Shown here one piece after another: positions 57,207 to 64,000 of a stretch of DNA of 64,000 nt (position 1 is the stretch's first letter; each line of letters starts with the position of its first letter). Under the pieces are notes generated by a model. The model had not been told where the DNA came from, made no database searches, and saw only the letters and a program-made list of their open reading frames with translations. Location of the stretch: positions 49,517,645 through 49,581,644 of the forward strand of contig CM046451.1 in the NCBI GenBank assembly GCA_025506515.1. Reading direction: 5' to 3'. The translations under genes and the position numbers were made by a program. The DNA comes from Flaveria trinervia. Its lineage: Eukaryota; Streptophyta; Magnoliopsida; Asterales; Asteraceae.

Positions 57207-60001
57207 AGTAAAAACATTAGTTTAGGTTAGGAACCCAAGCCTTTACTGGCTTAGGTTTCCCAAGGCATCACACATCATGAATTCAACCCATTGTCCCTTA
57301 TAGGGTGAGGGAAGCTCAGGTTCCTTCTTGTCATCATTATCAGACACAGAGGATGACTTCTCTTTCCATAAGCCAGATTTATGCAATGCCTATTTGTGAT
57401 AACCAGTCGACTGGCTAATGGGTTGAACGTTAGGTTCGCTAGTTCGTCTAGGTGGAGTTAAGGAACTCCTCTTACAAGACCTAGGTTTTGAATTCTGAAG
57501 TTCAATCTTCTTCCTAGGTGTCTAATAGTAATGACAAAAGGAAGCAATGTGTCCACACTCTCCACAGTTGAAGCACGACCTGCTATGAACTTTATGATTA
57601 AACTTTCTTTGTGGAGATGTGTGTGACACCCTGGTAACATTACTTAGTTTGGGTTTTGACTCTGTTTCTTTTGATGTTTTCTCCTATTTAACAAAATTAA
57701 TTGTTTTAACATTTTTAATATCTTTTTCTTTTTGGTTAACTGGTTTTTGACATGAAGCTTGGGAAAGATTAACATTAGCAGTCCTTTTAGATTCAGATTT
57801 GACTTTGTTTGTCCCGGACTTTATATTAATCTTTTTAAATTCTTTTTCTAGATTAACACAAGGCATTTTACCCTTTGCCATTGAAGTGGCCACCTTTTGT
57901 TTTGTTCCAGATTCAATTGATGAACATGAGGAATCTGGATCACTAACAAGAGGAGTAGACACCACATGATCCTTGATGGGGTTGTTATTTATAGGTCTAC
58001 TCTTAGTGTTCATCAAGGTCTCAGGTGGTGGAGGAACCACTTTATAACCCAAACCCTCCCCGTTGTTTTGTTCACGCACTAAGTGTTGGACAATGTGTGA
58101 TGAACTTGTCCAACTGTGCAGTTTTTGCTTTAATGAGTTTACTTCTACTTCTAAAACTGCCTTTTGCTTCTTACTGTCTTCTAGGGAGTTAAGATAGTAC
58201 CTAATGTCATTAGCTTGGTTAAATGCAACTACTTCAGTTTCCCTAAGCTGTTTAGTCAAAAGGTCTATCTTTTCTTTATAACCATGCTCATTTTGTTTTA
58301 AAACTCTATTAGCCTCAGTGCACAGTTGCAAATCCTTTACTAAGTTATCATTATGATCTAATAACCTAGCAAATTCTCATCTATGCTATCTCTAAAAGCA
58401 TCACAATCGAACAAGCATGATTTTGAAACAGTGGTCAGTGGTACTTACCTGAGGAGGTTCAGAAGAGTTAGCCATCAACGCAGCATCAGATGTCTCTGGT
58501 TCTGGTGATTCTGTCTTTGTTGTTGAAATCACTTCTTCAGGCCTGTAGCTGACCTCAATTGCAGTTGTCTCTTCAATATTTGACATCACTATCTCAAGTG
58601 CAATATCTCCGTCACTCGTGGAATCATCATCTAATTCTTCTACACTGACAATATTTGATTCCCCTGGACAGACAAACCGAAAGCTCCAGTCCTGTCCTTC
58701 ATCATCATGTGTAGTCAAGGCCTTTGGATCCTTGCTTGATGAAGTAGAACTGCTAGCTTGCTTGTCTTGATGAGTGAAAGACGAGAATGGGTTCCCGTTC
58801 CCCGTTTTCTTTGGCTTCACACATTCTCTCTTGAAATGCCCCTTTTCTCCATAGTTAAAGTAGGTCACTTTACTCTTGTCAAAGCCAAATGTGGTATCCT
58901 TAGTAGCATCCAAGTTTTGTCGGTCTTTTTTCACAAACTTCTTTGCCCTCTGGACAGCACTAGCTAAGGCCCACATAATATCCATTCTCTCCAGCTCCAT
59001 TTCATCCACCTGCTCGTAGTCCTCATCTGCCAGATGGCAGTTTCCAATCTTCCCAGCAATAAGTCCATCATAAGAATTAACCACTGCTCCCAAAAGATCC
59101 ATGTGCTCTCGAGCTAGTTCCACAGTAATATTTCCAAGGTTCTCGGTCTTCAGTCTAGTAGCATTCGCTTCAGTTCCAATGTAATGGGTACACAAAGACC
59201 CGGAAGGTTCTGATCCTGAAGGAGAAGCTTGTGAAGGACCCGATGAGCTAGACAAAAATGCAGTCTGAAGAGGTGCTCCAGATGTCTTAGCTTCAGGCGT
59301 GGCATTGTACAAAGCTGTATTCTGAGTGTACAAAGACTTCTGAGCTCTGCAGCTTTAGAATGAAGTCATTGATATCCAACTTTGCCAGCATCTCATTCTG
59401 TCTCAGATTTGACACAAATGAAGCCCACTTTTCCGGCAATCCGTCTTCAAAATTTGAAACCTTTTCTTCCATGGTAATAGCAACGCCATGTGTATGCAGT
59501 TCACTCATCAGATGGTAGAATCTATGAATAACATTGTCCAAACTCTCGTTTCCCATTGATGAGAAGTTGTCAAATTCCTTCTTCAGTTTCTTAGCTTTAA
59601 TTTCCTTTAACGAAGCATTTCTATCGTATCTCTTTTCCAGCTCTTCCCATAATTTCTTGGCCTGCTTATTCTCCGAGTACTGGTGGAAAATATCTTTAGG
59701 AATAGCCTATGTAATCAATCCATAAACTCTCTTCTCTGCATTATACTTAACTTTCTGAGCATCAGTCATCCCTCCCAAAGTAAGTTTTACCCCATCTACT
59801 CCCACCGACATACTATACCCATTCTCGATAGCATCCCACAAATTTGGATCCACTCCATTGAGGTAGATCTCAAAACGTTGTTTCCAGTGGGGAAACTTAT
59901 CTAACGTAGAGTTTTGGTGGTTTATTTTGATTCCCCACCTCACTCTCAAGCAACAGTAGGTTCTGGATCCTTGAGTCCTTGCCGGCAGTAAACGCTAACA
60001 T
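57207..60001 (-). pseudogene. gag: gag of element F1
   Basis: The first usable ATG is at 60001 (MLAFTAGKDSRIQNLLLLE). By comparison with F2 the original start three codons upstream is now ATA. The capsid/UBN2 part (59949-59293) includes WKQRFEIYLNGVDPNLWDAIE, LGGMTDAQKVKYNAEK and LPEKWASFVSNL. The first knuckle at 58821-58862 has Tyr for both leading Cys (YFNY, GEKG-H, FKRE-C). An acidic spacer, a coiled coil (58331-58120) and a Lys/Ser-rich block follow. The second knuckle at 57534-57575 (CFNC, GECG-H, IASF-C) is intact. Few frameshifts, so it is a relatively young copy. Confidence 0.88.
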
Positions 60002-60493
60002 CTGATCTTCTATCTCGATTAACCTTTAAGTGTACTTACCAAATTGTCAAACTGGTGCTACTGGGTGATGCGAATGGGCTATCCGTGCGATTGAACTATG
60101 CGATTGGTTCAATCGTGCGGCTGAACTAAGCGATTGGTTCAGTCGAGCGAATGAAGCTGATGCATATGAACACTGCGAACGGATGGTTCAGTTGTAGTAA
60201 TGGAGAGGCGACTCAGTCCAATCGTCCGTCTGGAGTATGCGAATGAGTCCAGTCGTGCGAATGGCTCACTCGTGCGACTGAAGCTGTTGTTTTGCTAAAA
60301 TTTCTAGGTTAAACGTGTTTTAGCCGTAAAAATTCGAAATTTTGCAAACCCTAATCGCCTAAGGCCGTAGAAATCGAAACTTGATGAGCAGGGTACGTCC
60401 AAGACAACTTTTGACACAAAAAATTGTGTTTTTAGTGTAAAAACACAAACTTTTTATCAATCTTGATTGAATCACACATAATCAAGAGCCAAA
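60002..60493 (-). repeat. F1 5' leader with CAKTCG-NN-CGAMTG palindromes
   Basis: Untranslated stretch between the primer-binding site and gag. The palindromic motifs are concentrated at 60065-60285 (for example TTCAATCGTGCGGCTGAA and CAGTCGTGCGAATGG). The part next to the primer-binding site (60290-60480) is instead rich in AAAATT/TTTTTG and GTGTTTTTA runs. The arrangement is the same as in F2 (27786-28286). Confidence 0.7.
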
Positions 60494-60505
60494 GCTCTGA
60501 TACCA
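60494..60505 (-). promoter_or_regulatory. Primer-binding site of element F1
   Basis: The minus strand is TGGTATCAGAGC, a perfect initiator tRNA-Met type site, two bases inside the 5' LTR. Confidence 0.93.
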
Positions 60506-60507
60506 CT

Positions 60508-61240
60508 TGTTAGGACCTTGTATTTTAATGAAATACCGAATGATTAACGTGTAAACGAAACCAAATAGTGCGGAATCCTATTCGATTGGCAATCCAATCA
60601 GTGAGAATGCACGTAGAATCAATAATGTATTGAATCAAACATTAAGAATCGATTAGGAATCGATCTACAACGTTCTATGAACTTGGAGTATCAACTTGGA
60701 GGCTTCTGGATGGCTAGGGTACGTCTGGAATCGAAATAGAATAAATGCTCTCGTTTTTCCACAAATTGGGTTGTATTTATAGGTTAGTACTGTTCATTCG
60801 TATGACTGAACCATTAGTATGGTTCAGTCGTGCGATTGAACCATGCGGTTGATTCATCTGCACGACTGAGTGTTCAGTCGTGCGACTAAGCCAATCTTAT
60901 GTTACAATCATACGACTGATCCAGTCTCCTGGTTCAGTCGTGCGACTAAGTCATTCGTATAAAGTATTCATGCGTATGGTCCATTCGCATGGGCCATTCG
61001 TATGAGAACTTCATTTTGTTAAGTTTGAATGTATTAATTAATATAACTTTATGTGTAACCATTCAAACAATCACAAACCTATGTAACCAATTTAACATCC
61101 ACTCATTAATGAAATATTAAACATTATAAATAATAAACAATCAATATCATTTCATTAATCATTTCAAACATTTCATCAGAATCAGACAAACAAGATCTAT
61201 TACATTCATATCATGATCTAGGAACATACATGTACCAACA
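60508..61240 (-). repeat. 5' LTR of element F1
   Basis: The 733-base LTR runs on the plus strand from TGTTAGGACC to TGTACCAACA. The minus-strand TATA box CCTATAAATA is at 60774-60783. Eight or nine palindromes of the F type lie at 60789-61005, immediately upstream of the TATA box in the transcription sense, the strongest being a 22-base one at 60821-60842. The U3 end (61020-61240) is AT-rich. Confidence 0.9.
60774..60783 (-). promoter_or_regulatory. TATA box in the element F1 LTR
   Basis: Minus-strand CCTATAAATA closely fits the plant TATA consensus and is conserved in F2 (28553-28562). The palindrome cluster begins within ten bases upstream, a promoter-proximal arrangement. Confidence 0.65.
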
Positions 61241-62230
61241 AGCTTCCTCTTATAGATCCTATGAGTCAGGAGGATGAAGAAGAGATAGTGAAGAATCCCT
61301 CTACAAAGAGTGAAGGGGAGGATTCCAAGAAAGGCCACTATCCTTCTGAGGAGAAAGTGAAGACTGTGATGACCAAGTCCATGAGAAACAACTTGATAAG
61401 AAAGATCAAAAGAAAGTCAAGGAAGGCTCAAGAGATCAAGGCTACTTTTGAATCTAAGCAGAAACATGTTTTTATTTCTACAGGGTTTAAAGTGGTAGGG
61501 ACTGAAGGCATCAACCAAAACTCTACTAAGAGTTCTGGATCCTGCTCAACTCATCTCAGCAGCAAGAAGAAGACTGATCTGCTATGTACCACTGCTAAAC
61601 AGCCGGGTCCATCAAACTCCAATCATAGTTCTCAGCCCAAGAGGACTGTCTCAGCATCTGCAAAGATGAAGGTGGAGAAGGGAAGTGACCAAAGACAGTC
61701 TTACTCTCAAGACAAGGCTCTTGTGAAGAAGAAGATGAATTGTGTTATGTGTGACAGCACCACTCACATTGCAAAGGATTGTCCTTTCAATCCTAAAGGT
61801 ACTGTCCATATGGCCAAAACAAAGGCTTCAAAGAGTTCTAAGAAGATTCAGGCTTCGGAAGGAAAACCGGTTTCCTTCGGAAGTTCCAAATCTAACAAGA
61901 AGGGAAGTGGAAAATTCTCTTCGGAAGAATATTTGGTCTTGGAAGAAAGGAGTTCTTCCGAAGCACCAAAGTCTGCTGCAGTGTTTGCAGAATCTTCCGA
62001 AGGTTCAGTCATCAAAACTTCTCAAACTCCAAACGCTTCTAAAGTTTTGAAGGTCAAGTCCAAGACTCCAAAGGTGGTGTGAACGTCTAAGAAAGACCAA
62101 GTGACTCAGATTTCTCCATCAAAAACAGCTCAAGATCCTCTTAGTACAACCATATGATCTATTGCTGTTAATTTACCTTCTGCAAGTGAGCCCAAGACTA
62201 GCAATGCTTGGGTTTCCAGATGTAACTAAT
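61241..62230 (+). pseudogene. gag: gag of element G, C-terminal half
   Basis: A long open stretch (61261-62082) begins at the homologue of the B2 block HPLIDPMSEEDEHEIVKN. It contains a Lys/Arg-rich helical part (TKSMRNNLIRKIKRKSRKAQ), a Ser-rich part, the second knuckle at 61738-61780 (CVMC, DSTT-H, IAKD-C, intact) and a basic Ser/Glu-rich spacer. That spacer holds five exact CTTCSGAAG palindromes within 150 bases (61853-62002), one in a different codon phase. A stop near 62080 ends the open stretch. The N-terminal half is missing because F1 inserted here. Confidence 0.85.
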
Positions 62231-64000
62231 CATTCTCTTTTGTGCGGGGACAGCTGAAGACAGACAGAAATGTCTAGATCATGGACAGTGGCTGCTCCAG
62301 GCACATGACTAGTAATATGTCACTACTCCAGAACTTTGAAAGGATTGATGGAGAACCTATTGCTTTTGGAGGAGATGAAGGTGGGTACATTTCTGGTAGG
62401 GGCAAGGTCACAATGGTATGCTCAGCATAGAAAAGGTAAACTTTGTAAAGGAGCTTGGATACAATCTTCTAAGTGTATCTCAATTTTGTGATCAGAGTCA
62501 TAACATGCTCTTTACTGAGCATGAGTGCATTGTTCTTAGGCCTGGCGTGGTCATCCCTCATGAGCATATCTTGCTTAGAGCCCCCAGGAAAGGAAACATG
62601 TACAAGATGGATTTGCAAGAAACCTCTCCTTCTGGAGAAATTTCATGTTTTCTGTCTAAAGCCAATAGTGATGGGTCTTTCCTATGGCATAAAAGAATGT
62701 GCCATGTAAACTTTAAGAACATGAATAAATTAATTAAGTATGACTTGGTAACTGGAATGTCAAAGAAAGAGTTTACAAGTGATGACCACTGTGTTGCATG
62801 CCTGAAAGGGAAGCAACATAAGGTATCTCACAAGCCTAAGGAAAAGAACTCAATCACTACCCCCTTACACTTGTTACATATGGATCTCTTTGGCCCCACC
62901 AGTGTAATGAGTTTAGGAAGGACCTCATACTGTCTAGTGATCACATATGACTTTACAAGATTCACTTGGGTTTTCTTCCTTAGAACTAAATGAAACTCCT
63001 GAGATTCTGAAGAATTTCATCTTAAAGATTGAGAATCAATCTGATAACACGGTCAAGATCATCAGATGTGATCAAGGAACTGAATTTAAGAACCATATTC
63101 TTTTCTTGACACCTTCTGTGATGAAGATGACAAGGGTATTAAAAGAAAAAAATTAGTGCTCCCAGGACTCCTCATCAAAACGGTGTTGCTGAAAGGAAAA
63201 ACACGACACTGATTGAAGCTGCAAGAACCATGTTGTCTGACTCTAAACTAGCCATCAAAACGGGTCAACACTGCCTGATATGTGCAGAACAGAGTGTTAG
63301 TAGTTAAGACTCATGGCAAGACTGCTTATGAACTTTGGCACAAGAGGAGACCTTTCATTGGTTTTCTCAGGTCATTTGGATGTCCTTGCACCATCTTGAA
63401 TACCAAAGATCAAATTGCGAAGTTCGCTGAGAAATCAGATGATAGACACTTTATTGGATACTCTTCCCAAGCTAAGGCTTATAGAGTATACAATCTCAAA
63501 ACTAGAATTATTGAGGAGTCAGCCAATGTGACTTTCAATGAACACACACCTTGTGTTACTGGTTCTGGTCTGGATTGGCTGTTTTATCTTGACTTGGTTA
63601 CCAACTGTTTTAACAAATCTTGTGAGAATGTTTCAGGATCTGCAAAAAATTTGAATACAGATGATCCTGATCCAAGATTTGAGCTAGGAAGATCTTCAAG
63701 ACACATATCTTCAGCTCTAGTTGGAACCACTTCTGCAATTGAGGTTCTATCAGCCCTACAATGACAAATTGAGCTGATACATCTTATATGCCTTCAAATT
63801 CCAGCTCAGAGGCTCTACAACCAAATAAATACACCTCAACTGTGGAAGACAACAATGGTGATGGTGACAGTGACCAAGAATTTCTTGATGCCACTAACCA
63901 CACTGTGGATGAGAACATCAATGATGTCACACACTACTTGGATCAAGTTCACTTGAAAAGTGTGTTGATGTGGTGGGAGAAACATCTTTTCCAGATCTAA
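62231..64000 (+). pseudogene. pol: Protease and integrase of element G, start of linker
   Basis: Protease Asp-Ser-Gly is present (MDSGCSRHMT, about 62281), but the Trp before it is TAG and a frameshift lies near 62412. In the integrase the zinc domain is intact (WHKRMCH, CVACLKGKQHK), as are the first catalytic Asp at 62883 (HMDLFG), second Asp at 63070 (CDQGTEF) and Glu at 63191 (VAERK). Frameshifts near 62990, 63105-63160 and 63265 separate them. The tail (63282-63764) and the Asp/Asn-rich linker (63788-64000) lead toward an RT outside the window. Confidence 0.85.

Larger units (their letters stand above)
51087..61240 (-). mobile_element. Element F1: Ty1/copia (Sirevirus-like), 3' end lost
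   Basis: On the minus strand it has 5' LTR (60508-61240), perfect primer-binding site, palindrome-rich leader, gag, protease, integrase, RT/RNase H, a 2.6-kb 3' non-coding region and the beginning of an extra ORF, cut at 51087 by D. It inserted in gag of G; the right flank is AGCTT (61241-61245). F2 is a second copy. G-to-A changes have destroyed several key codons. Confidence 0.9.
61241..64000 (+). mobile_element. Element G: B-family copia copy, interrupted by F1 on the left, cut by the window edge
   Basis: Gag (from between the knuckles), protease, integrase and the start of the integrase-RT linker are visible on the plus strand. The sequence is close to B2 and much better preserved than E. 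The F1 LTR stands at the left in place of the 5' LTR and gag start. The element continues beyond 64000. Confidence 0.88.

Noticed and set aside
29113..64000. E and G as two halves of one B-family element
   Set aside because: Both contain gag, protease and integrase, so they overlap in content and must be separate copies.
1..64000. Host gene exons between the elements
   Set aside because: All recognisable coding sequence belongs to retrotransposon gag, pol or the extra ORF. The few unassigned stretches (28941-29112, 52659-54051) show no exon-like signal.

Overview
This is a plant nuclear window made almost entirely of nested, decayed LTR retrotransposons. Every coding trace I can identify is Ty1/copia type, with the order gag, protease, integrase, reverse transcriptase, RNase H. 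The initiator-tRNA-Met type primer-binding site, long LTRs of about 640-870 bp, a large gag with two CCHC zinc knuckles, and an extra 'envelope-like' ORF downstream of pol point to the Sirevirus (SIRE) lineage. I found no convincing host gene, tRNA, rRNA or CRISPR array. The AT-rich, repeat-dense character suggests a large-genome eudicot. An asterid would fit, but that is only an impression.

Layout, using my own labels. A (+, 1-10499) is a copia element cut by the left window edge, from mid-gag to its 3' LTR. It sits inside F2 (-), whose gag is split into 10500-12636 and 27159-27785, followed by its leader, primer-binding site and 5' LTR (to 28940). F2 is also split by a composite of B-family elements (-): a 3' LTR and a 3' end (B1, 12637-14975), followed by a complete LTR-to-LTR B2 (14976-27158). 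E (+, 29113-36873) is a B-family copy lacking its 5' end and interrupted at 36873 by C (+, 36874-47500). C is an A-family element whose envelope-like ORF carries a foreign solo LTR, H (45092-46068). C is fused abruptly to D (-, 47501-51086), which is only gag plus 5' LTR. D lies in the envelope-like ORF of F1 (-, 51087-61240). F1 in turn lies in the gag of G (+, 61241-64000), a B-family copy that runs off the right edge.

The parts form an autonomous-type copia plan in each family: gag (capsid, nucleocapsid), protease, integrase, reverse transcriptase/RNase H, then a separate ORF of unknown role. Every copy is broken by stops, frameshifts, deletions and loss of catalytic residues, so none looks independently active.

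The signals most worth following are non-coding. Each family carries its own dense set of short palindromes in the LTR and untranslated regions: CTTC-S-GAAG in A/B/C/E/G and CAKTCG-NN-CGAMTG in F. In A/B/G these also lie inside gag coding sequence, in different reading phases. F1 additionally has a four-unit hairpin array (52524-52658) with one loop and covarying arms. The nesting also records inter-element LTR recombination (B1/B2), a probable large deletion (C/D) and in-frame stops shared by two separate insertions (A and C).
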